A DNA stretch of 49,020 nt, taken from positions 1-49,020 of the forward strand of contig JAFTGN010000026.1 of the NCBI GenBank assembly GCA_017457865.1. The letters are read 5' to 3'. The number at the start of each line of letters is the position of its first letter. Within the stretch, counting starts at the first letter, position 1. Origin of the DNA: Lachnospiraceae bacterium (GTDB lineage Bacteria > Bacillota > Clostridia > Lachnospirales > Lachnospiraceae). Shown piece by piece: positions 15,967-23,960 of this stretch. The notes under the pieces are model-generated. The model was given only the letters and a program-made list of their open reading frames with translations, was not told the DNA's origin and ran no database searches. The position numbers were made by a program, and so were the translations under genes.

Positions 15967-16159
15967 GTCAGTTCATGGAGAGCTATAGTTGTGAAGGTAC
16001 TGGACTGTTGTGAAGAAACAAGGTAACTATTCAGGAGGCAATATTTCGCGAAGGTTTTGCGAAGCAAAATCCTGAGTCATGCAGGCAAAAACACAAACGA
16101 CGGAGTCGATTAGGAATGGATTTTTGCCCATAACTGTGAGGGTACTGAACAGTTACGAA
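15967..16159. repeat. Palindromic leader-repeat family, two units in the glgB leader
   Basis: A short diverged unit (15967-16012, ending GTGAAGGTACTGGACTGTT) is followed by a long unit (16023-16159) that opens GTAACTATTCAGGAGG and closes GTACTGAACAGTTACGAA. The opening and closing arms are complementary. The long unit also contains TTCGCGAAGG...TTGCGAAG and an extra A-rich insert. Related units occur at 20893-20939, 32015-32079 and 35776-35820, each just upstream of a gene start. Confidence 0.65.
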
Positions 16160-16179
16160 ACAAGGAAGGAATGGTCAAA

Positions 16180-18471
16180 ATGAGTATGGGGTATAAGATT
16201 CTTGAAATTGACAGTCTGTTAGGCAGATATTATGAGCGGGATATCAATCTTCGTATGGAGAATTATCATCGTATGAAGAATGAATTGCTGACAGAAGGAC
16301 AGAATTTATCTGATTTTGCCAATGGTGCAAATTATTTTGGCATACATAAGACAGAGACGGGCTGGGTGTATCGAGAGTGGGCACCGGCAGCAGAAGCCAT
16401 GTTCTTTATGGGGGATTTCAATGGCTGGAATAAAGAAGCAAATCCCATGAATTACATTGGAAACGGTGTGTTTGAACTCTACTTAGACGGTGGGAATGCA
16501 TTGTGGAATGGCTGTAAGGTAAAAGCAGTGGTTCGTCATGATGGCCAGATGTTAGAGCGTATTCCATTGTATGCCAAGCGTGTGGTACAGGATCCGAATA
16601 CCCTTGTGTGGTGCGCTGAGGTGTATGATTCTTCTGATTTTGTGTGGACAGATGCAGGATTTAAGGCGGACCCTACACCATATATTTATGAGTGTCATAT
16701 CGGTATGGCACAGGAGAAAGAAGGGATCGGCACATACAAGGAGTTTAAGGAGTTTAACCTGCCTCGTATCAAGGCTCTGGGATATAATACCATCCAGATT
16801 ATGGCCATCATGGAGCATGTGTATTATGGTTCCTTTGGCTATCAGGTATCCAACTTCTTTGCCGCTTCTTCCAAGTATGGTACACCGGATGAGCTGAAAG
16901 ATCTGATCAATACTGCCCATGAGATGGGCATTCAGGTATTGTTGGATGTAGTACATTCTCATGCAGTGCGCAATACAGCAGAGGGACTCAATGAATTTGA
17001 CGGTACCGTATACCAGTTCTTCCATGCAGGAGGCAAGGGAGATCACAGTGCATGGGGTACAAAACTGTTTGATTACAACAAAAAAGAAGTCCTGCACTTC
17101 CTGTTGTCCAATTTGAAGTTCTGGATGACAGAGTATCATTTTGACGGTTTCCGGTTTGATGGTGTTACATCTATGTTATACCATGATCACGGTCTGGGAA
17201 CTGCATTTGATCATTATGATAAATATTTTTCTTTGAATACAGATACAGAGTCTGTGACGTACTTACAGCTTGCCAATGATCTGATTCGTCAGGTGAATCC
17301 GGCAGCCATTACCATTGCAGAGGATATGTCTGGTATGCCGGGAATGTGTATTCCCATCGAAGATGGCGGAATCGGATTTGATTATCGTCTGGCAATGGGC
17401 ATTCCGGATATGTGGATTCGAATGATCAAAGAGAGAAAAGACGAAGACTGGGATATGTGGGGCATTTATCATGAGTTGACTGGTCGCAGACCACAGGAGA
17501 AGGTCATTGGTTATGCAGAGTCCCATGACCAGGCATTGGTAGGGGATAAGACCATTATGTTCCGTCTGTGCGACAGCGAGATGTATTATAAAATGGATAA
17601 GGCAAGTTCCAGCATGATCATCGACCGTGGTATTGCACTGCATAAGATGATTCGTCTGGTGACCGCATCTTTAGGCGGGGAAGGTTATCTGAATTTTATG
17701 GGCAATGAATTCGGTCATCCGGAATGGATTGACTTCCCCCGTGAGGGCAATGGATGGAGTTATTTCTATTGCCGCAGACAGTGGAGTCTGGCAGACAATC
17801 CGGATTTGAAGTATATGTGGCTGAATGATTTTGACAAAGCCATGTTGTCTCTTTTGCAGAAGAATAAGGTACTGAGCAAAGGGGAAACACACAATCTCTG
17901 GACACATCAGGGAGACAAGGTACTGATTTATGAGCGCAACAATCTGCTCTTTATTTTCAGCTTCCATCCCAATAAATCCTTCAGTGGCTATTTCGTGCCT
18001 GTGACAAAGGGAGGTGAGTATAAGGTCATCCTGAGTACAGATGCAGGGGAATTTGGTGGATATAATCGTGTGGATACCAAGATGGAATACCGGACAGAAA
18101 CACTGCCAGATGGCAGGATTGGATTCCTGTTCTATATTCCAAGTCGTACCGCAGTGGTGATGAAGCGCATTATTCGCCGCAAAAAGAAAGCAGATGTGGT
18201 AGAAGGAACCGCCGTAGAAGTGTCAGAAGAGAAGCCAAAGCACAGAATGAGAAAAACTGCTGTGGTGACGGAAACAGTGTCAGAAGAAAAGCCAAAACGC
18301 AGAACCAGAAAAGCCGCGGCAGCAACGGAGGAAGCAGCAGAAGAAAAACCAAAGCGCAGAACCAGAAAGACTGCGGGGGAGAAAGCAGCAGAAGCTGAGA
18401 CAGTGGCAGCCACAGAAGAGAAGCCAAAGAGAAGAGGCCGTAAAAAGAAGACTGAGGAAAAAGAGGAATGA
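16180..18471 (+). CDS. glgB: 1,4-alpha-glucan branching enzyme, eukaryotic (GBE1) type, with basic repetitive C-terminal tail
   Basis: Makes alpha-1,6 branches in glycogen. The start at 16180 is nine bases after AAGGAAGGA. An N-terminal CBM48 (GWVYREWAPAAEAMFFMGDFNGWN) is followed by a GH13 barrel matching animal/fungal GBE1 over long runs (SFGYQVSNFFAASSKYGTP, LLDVVHSHA, FDGFRFDGVTSMLYHDHG, TIAEDMSGMPGMC, YAESHDQALVGDK, GGEGYLNFMGNEFGHPEWIDFPR). The nucleophile is Asp327, the acid/base Glu381 and the third carboxylate Asp450. After the family normally ends (YIPSRTAVV), about 100 extra residues (from about 663) hold four units of EEKPKxRxRK separated by Ala/Thr/Glu spacers, ending KPKRRGRKKK. 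This looks like histone H1 or an AT-hook. No other glycogen gene is adjacent; coaX follows after three bases. Confidence 0.93.
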   Translation: MSMGYKILEIDSLLGRYYERDINLRMENYHRMKNELLTEGQNLSDFANGANYFGIHKTETGWVYREWAPAAEAMFFMGDFNGWNKEANPMNYIGNGVFELYLDGGNALWNGCKVKAVVRHDGQMLERIPLYAKRVVQDPNTLVWCAEVYDSSDFVWTDAGFKADPTPYIYECHIGMAQEKEGIGTYKEFKEFNLPRIKALGYNTIQIMAIMEHVYYGSFGYQVSNFFAASSKYGTPDELKDLINTAHEMGIQVLLDVVHSHAVRNTAEGLNEFDGTVYQFFHAGGKGDHSAWGTKLFDYNKKEVLHFLLSNLKFWMTEYHFDGFRFDGVTSMLYHDHGLGTAFDHYDKYFSLNTDTESVTYLQLANDLIRQVNPAAITIAEDMSGMPGMCIPIEDGGIGFDYRLAMGIPDMWIRMIKERKDEDWDMWGIYHELTGRRPQEKVIGYAESHDQALVGDKTIMFRLCDSEMYYKMDKASSSMIIDRGIALHKMIRLVTASLGGEGYLNFMGNEFGHPEWIDFPREGNGWSYFYCRRQWSLADNPDLKYMWLNDFDKAMLSLLQKNKVLSKGETHNLWTHQGDKVLIYERNNLLFIFSFHPNKSFSGYFVPVTKGGEYKVILSTDAGEFGGYNRVDTKMEYRTETLPDGRIGFLFYIPSRTAVVMKRIIRRKKKADVVEGTAVEVSEEKPKHRMRKTAVVTETVSEEKPKRRTRKAAAATEEAAEEKPKRRTRKTAGEKAAEAETVAATEEKPKRRGRKKKTEEKEE

Positions 18472-18474
18472 TAG

Positions 18475-19239
18475 ATGATTTTAGCGATTGACATCGGAAA
18501 TACAAATATTGTCATTGGCTGTATCGAGGGAACCGATATTTCTTTTGTGGAACGGATTTCCACCGATACTCAGAAGACAACTTTAGAATATGCATCTATT
18601 TTTAAGATGGTATTGGATATTTACCATATTCAACCAGGACAATTAAAGGGAAGCATCCTTTCTTCTGTGGTACCACCTATCAATCATGTGATTTGTGATG
18701 CCATTGAAAAAGTGATGCACATCAAACCCATGGTGGTAGGTCCCGGTGTGAAGACAGGACTCAATATTCTGATCGACAATCCGGCACAACTTGGCAGTGA
18801 TCTAGTGGTAGATGCAGTGGCGGCATTAAAGGAATATCCGGCACCATTGATCATTATTGATATGGGCACTGCTACTACCATGTCTGCCATCGATGCAAAG
18901 GGCAATTTTTTAGGAGGTACCATTACACCGGGCATACGGGTGGCATTGGAATCCCTGGTCAGTCGGACTTCTCTATTGTCTCAGATCAGTCTGGAACCGC
19001 CCAAAAAGGCCATCGGCAGCAACACCATTGACAGTATGAAGAGCGGCTCTGTTCTGGGCAATGCAGCTATGCTGGATGGTATGATTGACCGTTTCTGCGA
19101 GGAATTACAGGGAGATGTGACAGTGGTGGCGACCGGAGGACTGGCACAGTTTATCGTTCCATTGTGTCGGCATGAGATCATTTATGACGATGCATTGCTG
19201 TTAAAAGGACTTTGGTATATTTACGAAAAAAACAGCTGA
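18475..19239 (+). CDS. coaX: Type III pantothenate kinase
   Basis: Phosphorylates pantothenate in the first step of coenzyme A synthesis, in the cytosol, needing a monovalent cation and insensitive to CoA feedback. The 254-residue ASKHA-fold protein shows AIDIGNTN at 4-11, ISSVVPP-like SSVVPPIN near 62-69, GPGVKTGLNI near 89-98, GSDLVVDAVAAL near 107-118, IDMGTATT near 128-135 and GGTITPGIRV near 147-156, all typical of CoaX. Length is normal. It starts three bases after the glgB stop, so it is translationally coupled to glgB, an unusual pairing. A stem-loop behind it overlaps the spoIIIAA ribosome site. Confidence 0.95.
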   Translation: MILAIDIGNTNIVIGCIEGTDISFVERISTDTQKTTLEYASIFKMVLDIYHIQPGQLKGSILSSVVPPINHVICDAIEKVMHIKPMVVGPGVKTGLNILIDNPAQLGSDLVVDAVAALKEYPAPLIIIDMGTATTMSAIDAKGNFLGGTITPGIRVALESLVSRTSLLSQISLEPPKKAIGSNTIDSMKSGSVLGNAAMLDGMIDRFCEELQGDVTVVATGGLAQFIVPLCRHEIIYDDALLLKGLWYIYEKNS

Positions 19240-19260
19240 AAGGTTCTCTTTTTTTCAAAC

Positions 19261-19288
19261 TCATAAAACCCTCTTTGACACATATATT
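19261..19288 (+). promoter_or_regulatory. Candidate sigma-E promoter of the spoIIIA operon, inside the coaX terminator
   Basis: TCATAAA at 19261-19267, a 13-base spacer and CATATATT at 19281-19288 (7 of 8 against CATACAnT). Transcription would start near 19295, in the right arm of the hairpin and just before the AAAGGGGG ribosome site. The spoIIIA operon is a known sigma-E target. Confidence 0.5.
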
Positions 19289-19305
19289 GTGTTAAAGGGG
19301 GTTTT
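19265..19305 (+). terminator. coaX terminator hairpin whose right arm contains the spoIIIAA ribosome site
   Basis: AAAACCCTCTTTGACAC (19265-19281) pairs with GTGTTAAAGGGGGTTTT (19289-19305), with two G-U-type mismatches and a seven-base loop. The right arm includes AAAGGGGG (19294-19301), the only ribosome site for the ATG at 19310. The T-tract is only four long. Transcripts from coaX would hide this site. Confidence 0.7.
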
Positions 19306-19309
19306 CTGT

Positions 19310-20302
19310 ATGGCAAAGGAAGCAAGGAAAGCAGGGAAGAAAAAAGAACAGCTGATGAAGATTTTTTCCGGGCGTCTGCGAAAAATATTGATGCAGCTGC
19401 CTGTTGATTTTGCAGAAGTGCAGGAAATCCGTATGCGGATTCATGCACCATTGCTGATCGTGTATCAGAATCGTGAATATGCAGTGTTAGAACAGGGTGG
19501 TTTAGGGGCGGTAGATACAGGGGCAATACAGATTACCCGGGAGGAAATCAGAGAAACACTGGAATTGATCAGCAATCATTCGCTATATGCCTATGAAGAA
19601 GAAATCAGACAGGGCTTTATCACCATTCAGGGAGGACATAGGGTAGGCATTGCCGGAAAAACAGTGGTGGATGAACGGTTTATGATTAAGGGCATGAAAT
19701 ACATCAGTTTTTTGAATATACGTGTCTCTCATGAGGTGAAAGGATGTGCAGACAAACTGATGCCATATCTTTGGGGAAAAAATCAGGTGAAGCAGACATT
19801 GCTCATTTCTCCTCCCTGCTGTGGAAAGACCACCATGCTGCGGGATGTGGTGCGGCAGTTGTCCAATGGAAGTCCGGATGGAGCAGAAAGAAGAGAAGGA
19901 CTGACAGTAGGGGTGGTAGATGAACGCAGTGAGATTGGTGCCTGCTATATGGGAGAGCCACAGAATGATCTGGGGATTCGAACCGACATATTGGATTGTT
20001 GTCCCAAGGCACAGGGTATGATGATGCTCATTCGAACCATGTCACCTCAGGTTGTGGCAGTAGATGAAATTGGTAGCAGGGAAGAATTGGATGCCATGTA
20101 TTATGTGATGAACTGCGGTGCAAAACTGATTGCCACCGTCCATGGCACGTCTATGGAAGATATTCGCACCAAACCGATTTTGACCCAAATGGTGGCACAA
20201 AGACTGTTTGAGCGGTATGTGATTTTGGATCAGATCCCCACCATTGGCAGCATTCGTCAGATCTTTGATGAAGGGGAGCATCTGCTGTACAGTCAGGTAT
20301 GA
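19310..20302 (+). CDS. spoIIIAA: Stage III sporulation protein AA, secretion-type ATPase
   Basis: A mother-cell cytoplasmic ATPase related to type II/IV secretion and pilus motors, thought to energise the SpoIIIA-SpoIIQ channel needed for late forespore gene expression. The start at 19310 is chosen over 19289 because of AAAGGGGG eight bases upstream; the product has 330 residues. The Walker A motif is PPCCGKTTM at 168-176, with Cys-Cys in place of the common Pro/Gly residues; Walker B is VVAVDEIG and ATVHG follows as in the family. An N-terminal EIRMRIHAPL block is typical of SpoIIIAA. It is the first gene of the eight-gene operon. Confidence 0.95.
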   Translation: MAKEARKAGKKKEQLMKIFSGRLRKILMQLPVDFAEVQEIRMRIHAPLLIVYQNREYAVLEQGGLGAVDTGAIQITREEIRETLELISNHSLYAYEEEIRQGFITIQGGHRVGIAGKTVVDERFMIKGMKYISFLNIRVSHEVKGCADKLMPYLWGKNQVKQTLLISPPCCGKTTMLRDVVRQLSNGSPDGAERREGLTVGVVDERSEIGACYMGEPQNDLGIRTDILDCCPKAQGMMMLIRTMSPQVVAVDEIGSREELDAMYYVMNCGAKLIATVHGTSMEDIRTKPILTQMVAQRLFERYVILDQIPTIGSIRQIFDEGEHLLYSQV

Positions 20303-20327
20303 CGAATATGAAGGGAGCGCATATCAA

Positions 20328-20852
20328 ATGGAATATATAACCATGGCAGGGGTGGTGCTGTTACTTATGGGAAGCAACGGACTGGGATACTGTTTTTGTC
20401 AGCAGAAAATTCGCCGTCGCCGTCAGTTGGGGGAATTGACCCAGCTGCTCATTTTGCTACAGGGAGAAATTCGATGTCACAAAACGGTGCTGGAGGAAGC
20501 CTTTTTGATCCTGCAGGACAAGACATCGGGCTTTTGCCATGCTTTTTTACAGGAAATGGTGGCAGGCTTGCAGCAACAGGACGGATGTCGTTTTGTGGAA
20601 ATTTGGAACAGAGCCATTTTGTCTGTACAGGAACAGGTGGCATTTTCACAGGAAGAGCGGAAACTTTGGATGGAACTTGGCAGCAGGATTGGGTATCTGG
20701 ATCTGCAGATGCAGGAGCAGGTGCTGGAACAGTACATTACATTTTTTACTGACAGAGTACATTGGCTGGAGGGACAGGAAGCGCAGACCTGTCGGATCTA
20801 TCGGGTGTTTGGTGCGGCAGGAGGATTGTTGCTGGCAGTGTTATTGCTTTGA
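20328..20852 (+). CDS. spoIIIAB: Stage III sporulation protein AB
   Basis: A mother-cell membrane protein of the SpoIIIA channel, related in fold to the GspF cytoplasmic domains of secretion systems. The start MEYITMAGVV at 20328 is ten bases after AAGGGAGC and avoids the 60-base overlap with spoIIIAA of a longer reading; the product has 174 residues. An N-terminal membrane helix (about 6-22, including LGYCFCQQKIRRRR) and a C-terminal hydrophobic helix (GAAGGLLLAVLLL) flank a soluble helical domain starting LGELTQLLILLQGEIRCHKTVLEEAF, the recognisable family core. Order and spacing in the operon are standard. Confidence 0.92.
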   Translation: MEYITMAGVVLLLMGSNGLGYCFCQQKIRRRRQLGELTQLLILLQGEIRCHKTVLEEAFLILQDKTSGFCHAFLQEMVAGLQQQDGCRFVEIWNRAILSVQEQVAFSQEERKLWMELGSRIGYLDLQMQEQVLEQYITFFTDRVHWLEGQEAQTCRIYRVFGAAGGLLLAVLLL

Positions 20853-20892
20853 AATACCATCGTAATATAAAGATGATTTACATAGAATAGAA

Positions 20893-20939
20893 GTAACTGT
20901 TCAGGAGCCATTATTCTGTGAGAGTACTAAACAGTTACG
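20893..20939. repeat. Palindromic leader-repeat unit between spoIIIAB and spoIIIAC
   Basis: GTAACTGTTCAGGAGCC...GAGTACTAAACAGTTACGA. The arms GTAACTGTT (20893-20901) and AACAGTTAC (20930-20938) are perfect inverted repeats. It is closely related to the unit at 35776 and to the ends of the glgB-leader unit. It sits inside the spoIIIA operon, just before spoIIIAC. Confidence 0.7.
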
Positions 20940-20947
20940 AATAGAAA

Positions 20948-21166
20948 ATGGAACAAGAAAGGGTGGCAGGATTGGGGATTGATTTAATATTTCGCATTGC
21001 CGCAGTGGGAATTTTGGTTTCTGTCATTGGACAGGTTTTGAAATACAGTGGAAAAGATGAGCATGCATTTTTGGTCAGTCTGGCAGGATTGTTGCTGGTA
21101 TTGTTCTGGATCGTGCCGTATATTTCAGATTTGTTTGATACGATTAGAAGGTTATTTGCAATTTAA
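20948..21166 (+). CDS. spoIIIAC: Stage III sporulation protein AC
   Basis: A small two-helix membrane protein of the mother-cell channel; 72 residues if it begins at ATG 20948. That ATG has no ribosome site, since a palindromic repeat ends eight bases upstream. TTG at 20972, about ten bases after AAAGG, would give MGIDLIFRIAAVGILVS, which lines up with the N-terminus of Bacillus SpoIIIAC, and a 64-residue product. Two hydrophobic helices (IFRIAAVGILVSVIGQVL and AFLVSLAGLLLVLFWIVPYI) and the DLFDTIRRLF end are as expected. The insertion of the repeat may have created the longer frame. Confidence 0.9.
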   Translation: MEQERVAGLGIDLIFRIAAVGILVSVIGQVLKYSGKDEHAFLVSLAGLLLVLFWIVPYISDLFDTIRRLFAI

Positions 21167-21183
21167 GGAAAGAAGGCAGGAGG

Positions 21184-21561
21184 ATGTTTCAGGTAGCCAT
21201 TACAGCCATTGCAGCAGCACTGTTGGCGGTGCAATTAAAGCAGGCCAAACCGGAATATGGAGTGTATATTGGACTGGCAGCTGGTGTGGTAATCTTGTGG
21301 TTTACCACAGACCAGATTGGACAGGTGTTGTCTTCTATCGAACTGTTGGAACAGTATGTGCAGATAGATGCGGTATACTGGTCAGTGCTGCTGAAAATTA
21401 CGGGCATTACCTATTTGTCAGAATTTGCGGGAAACATCTGCCGGGATGCCGGATATCAGGCACTGGCAGGGCAGGTGGAACTGTTTGCCAAAATCCTGAT
21501 TATGGCACTGGGGATTCCGGTGGTATTGGCATTGTTAGAAACCATAGAAAGTCTTATGTAA
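21184..21561 (+). CDS. spoIIIAD: Stage III sporulation protein AD
   Basis: A mother-cell membrane protein of the SpoIIIA complex with 125 residues and four hydrophobic stretches. The family features KQAKPEYGVYIGLAAGVVIL and YWSVLLKITGITYLSEFAGNICRDAG are present; the latter matches the conserved K.. GIAY..EF...CRD.G block. The ATG at 21184 has AGAAGG seven bases upstream, with a second AGGAGG touching the codon. It follows spoIIIAC by 17 bases and precedes spoIIIAE by 12. Confidence 0.92.
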   Translation: MFQVAITAIAAALLAVQLKQAKPEYGVYIGLAAGVVILWFTTDQIGQVLSSIELLEQYVQIDAVYWSVLLKITGITYLSEFAGNICRDAGYQALAGQVELFAKILIMALGIPVVLALLETIESLM

Positions 21562-21573
21562 AGGAGGTGACGT

Positions 21574-22632
21574 ATGGAAGCAGGAACATTTCTGGATCAG
21601 TTTGATTTCACAAAGATTGAGGAAATTCTGAATCAGTGTGGACTTGGGGACAGGCTTTCTTTTTCCGGTTTGGTGGGAACTATTGTCAGAGGTAACTGGG
21701 TAGAGTTAAAAGAAATGTTGCAAAGCTATTTCGGTCAGGTTTTTTTGGGAGATCTGGTGTACAATCGGGAGATTCTGGTGCAAGCAATGGCTGCAGCCGT
21801 GTTTTCCGCTGTGTTCACTACATTTTCTTCTGTGTTTCGCAACAGCCAGATTGCAGAAAATGGATTTCTGGTCAGTTATCTGTTTCTGGTGTCTCTGGTC
21901 ATTGCATCGGTGATTCTGTCGGTTGGGATTGCAAGTGATGTACTGCAGACACTGCTGACCTTTATGCGTGCCTTTATTCCAGCCTTTTCTCTGGCATTGA
22001 CTTTTACCACAGGTAGCGGAGGTGCGCTGGTGTATGACCAGACTATCTTTATGATCTGTTACGGTGTGGAATATGGGATGAATCTTTTTGTCATTCCTCT
22101 GGTAGAAATGAATGTATTGCTTTGTATCACCAATCACATCAGCAAAGATGGTTTGCTGGAAAAATTAGAGGGACTTTCAGAATCGGTCTTGAACTGGGCG
22201 ATGAAATCGATGCTGATGGCAGTCATTGGTATCCAGATGATTCAAAATCTGGTGGTTCCTTTGCTGCAAAGCCGGAAGATTTCTCTGGTGCAAAAGGCCA
22301 TCGGGGTGATTCCGGGCATTGGCGACGGGGTAGAAGCGGTGTCTGATATTGTATTAGGTACGGGGATGCTGATTCAAAATGCAATGGGAGCAGGGGCACT
22401 GATCGTGCTGGTGCTTTGCTGTGCAGTGCCTCTTGGGAAACTGGCATTGACTGCCCTCATGTACCAGCTGGCAGCAGCGGTGATTCAGCCAGTGGCAGAC
22501 AAACGAATGGTAGAAACTCTTGCCTGTGCCGGGCGTGCCGCACGTTTTTTGCTGAAAATGGTTTTTGTCTGCTGTGTGTTGTTGTTCATTACAGTGGCAT
22601 TGATCTGTACTGCGGTAACTGGAAAATTCTAA
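21574..22632 (+). CDS. spoIIIAE: Stage III sporulation protein AE
   Basis: A polytopic membrane protein of the mother-cell channel; 352 residues with about seven to eight hydrophobic helices after a hydrophilic N-terminus. Family blocks are seen in FRNSQIAENGFLVSYLFLVSLV, SRKISLVQKAIGVIPGIGDGVEAVSDIVLGTGMLIQNAMGAGALIVL and the C-terminal IQPVADKRMVETL. B. subtilis SpoIIIAE has a cleavable signal, and here a hydrophilic N-terminus replaces it. The ribosome site AAAGGAGGTGA is the strongest in the operon. Confidence 0.94.
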   Translation: MEAGTFLDQFDFTKIEEILNQCGLGDRLSFSGLVGTIVRGNWVELKEMLQSYFGQVFLGDLVYNREILVQAMAAAVFSAVFTTFSSVFRNSQIAENGFLVSYLFLVSLVIASVILSVGIASDVLQTLLTFMRAFIPAFSLALTFTTGSGGALVYDQTIFMICYGVEYGMNLFVIPLVEMNVLLCITNHISKDGLLEKLEGLSESVLNWAMKSMLMAVIGIQMIQNLVVPLLQSRKISLVQKAIGVIPGIGDGVEAVSDIVLGTGMLIQNAMGAGALIVLVLCCAVPLGKLALTALMYQLAAAVIQPVADKRMVETLACAGRAARFLLKMVFVCCVLLFITVALICTAVTGKF

Positions 22633-22653
22633 TGTGGATGCAGGGAGGAAAAG

Positions 22654-23199
22654 ATGGAAGGGGTCGTTTCCTGGGTAAAAAGCATTGCGTATTATGTGAT
22701 TCTCGTTTCTTTGTTTCAGGGGATATTGCCGGACAACCGATATAAAAAGTATGTGCAGCTGTTTACCGGCATGGTGCTGACGCTGTTGGTTCTTTCTCCT
22801 GTTCTGCGGTTTCAAAGACAGGAGCAGACGCTTTCCGATGCGTTTACCGACTATGTGACAGAAATGCTTGAACAGGGTTTTACAGAAGAAGCCGGGCAGC
22901 TTCGAATGCAGACTTATTATGAGACGGAGATCAGGCAGTTGATGGAACACTGTGGATATGAGGTGTGTGGCATTCGGCTTTCGTTGGATAAGAAGGGAAT
23001 CCCGGAGTCGGTTTTATTGTCTGTCCGGCAAAAGGCAGAAGCGCAGGAAGAGGGCAGTATGGTGCAAGAAGTGACACCGGTGCAGATTGGCAGAGACAAA
23101 GGAGAAACAGAGGCACAGACATTGGGAATATTGGAAGAATTGATACAACAGCAGTATGATCTGAAAGAAGGAAAGGTACGGATACAGGTCCTTCCCTGA
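22654..23199 (+). CDS. spoIIIAF: Stage III sporulation protein AF
   Basis: A ring-forming protein of the mother-cell channel with the ring-building fold shared with SpoIIIAG and SpoIIIAH. Two N-terminal membrane helices (about 8-26 and 36-54, with DNRYKKYVQLFTGMVLTLLVLSPVL, the family signature) are followed by a soluble domain of about 120 residues in the intermembrane space. The product has 181 residues; the ribosome site GGGAGG is at 22643-22648. The C-terminal half is Glu/Gln-rich and poorly conserved, as usual for this protein. Confidence 0.92.
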   Translation: MEGVVSWVKSIAYYVILVSLFQGILPDNRYKKYVQLFTGMVLTLLVLSPVLRFQRQEQTLSDAFTDYVTEMLEQGFTEEAGQLRMQTYYETEIRQLMEHCGYEVCGIRLSLDKKGIPESVLLSVRQKAEAQEEGSMVQEVTPVQIGRDKGETEAQTLGILEELIQQQYDLKEGKVRIQVLP

Positions 23200-23293
23200 A
23201 ATGCAATGATGCTATTTTTATGCAACTTTCCATCGCTTTGTATGGTTACATTTGGATCCATGTGTGCATATAACAGGAATAGGAGGCGTAACA

Positions 23294-23947
23294 TTGACAC
23301 AAGAACAGGAAGAAGGTGTAGAACAGACAATTCCAACGGAAGAAAAAGAATCACTGGTTGAAAAATGGAAAGAACACCTGTCAGGAGTGTCGAAGCGCAA
23401 ATGGTATCTGATGACACTTGTGGGGATATTTTTGCTGATTTTGGCATCCAGACTGAATAAAATGGAGAAGAGTGCGGAAAATGAACCATCAAATACGGGG
23501 AAAAGTGGAGAAATGAGCACGTCTTCCCAGTATACAGATGCAGAAGATCATGCCTATACTACATACATAGAGCAGAAATTAAAAACAGTCCTGTCCACCA
23601 TTGAGGGGGTAGGAGAAGCAGAGGTGTTTGTGACATTGAAGGCATCTTCTGAAAAAATCATAGACAAAGAGTACAGCCGTTCTGATGATACATTAGAAGA
23701 AACAGATTCCGGAGGAGGAACCAGAAAAGACAGGCAACTGACCTATGAAGAAAACACAGTATTGGTAGGAGAAGGAAATGGAATGCCTTATGTCTTACAG
23801 GAAATGGCACCGGAGATAGAAGGGATTTTGATTGTAGCAGAGGGGGCTGATTCACCGGTCATTGCAGAACAGATTACAGATGCAATGTCGGCATTATTTG
23901 GAGTATCTCCGCATAAAATTAGGGTATTGAAGAAGGAATCATCTTGA
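23294..23947 (+). CDS. spoIIIAG: Stage III sporulation protein AG
   Basis: Forms the large 30-mer ring of the SpoIIIA-SpoIIQ channel in B. subtilis. The TTG at 23294 is chosen because AGGAGG lies at 23281-23286; the longer frame from 23252 has no site. The product has 217 residues. After a short cytoplasmic part a membrane helix (KWYLMTLVGIFLLILAS) precedes the ring-building domain (YTTYIEQKLKTVLSTIEGVGEAEVFVTLKASSEKII) and the IEGILIVAEGADSPVIAEQITDAMSALFGVSPHKIRVLK end, which is highly typical. A polar insertion (SRSDDTLEETDSGGGTRKDRQ) corresponds to the beta-triangle loop. Confidence 0.94.
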   Translation: MTQEQEEGVEQTIPTEEKESLVEKWKEHLSGVSKRKWYLMTLVGIFLLILASRLNKMEKSAENEPSNTGKSGEMSTSSQYTDAEDHAYTTYIEQKLKTVLSTIEGVGEAEVFVTLKASSEKIIDKEYSRSDDTLEETDSGGGTRKDRQLTYEENTVLVGEGNGMPYVLQEMAPEIEGILIVAEGADSPVIAEQITDAMSALFGVSPHKIRVLKKESS

Positions 23948-23960
23948 TATGGAGGTTTTC

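Noticed and set aside
18200-18468. Purine-rich short repeats at the end of glgB as a possible microsatellite frameshift
   Set aside because: The frame stays open with a consistent EEKPKxRxRK protein pattern and varied codons, then runs into coaX with normal spacing, so the tail is coding.
19289-19309. Upstream start giving MLKGVFC before spoIIIAA
   Set aside because: It lies in the hairpin arm without a ribosome site, and the extra residues are not part of the family. The ATG at 19310 has AAAGGGGG at proper spacing.
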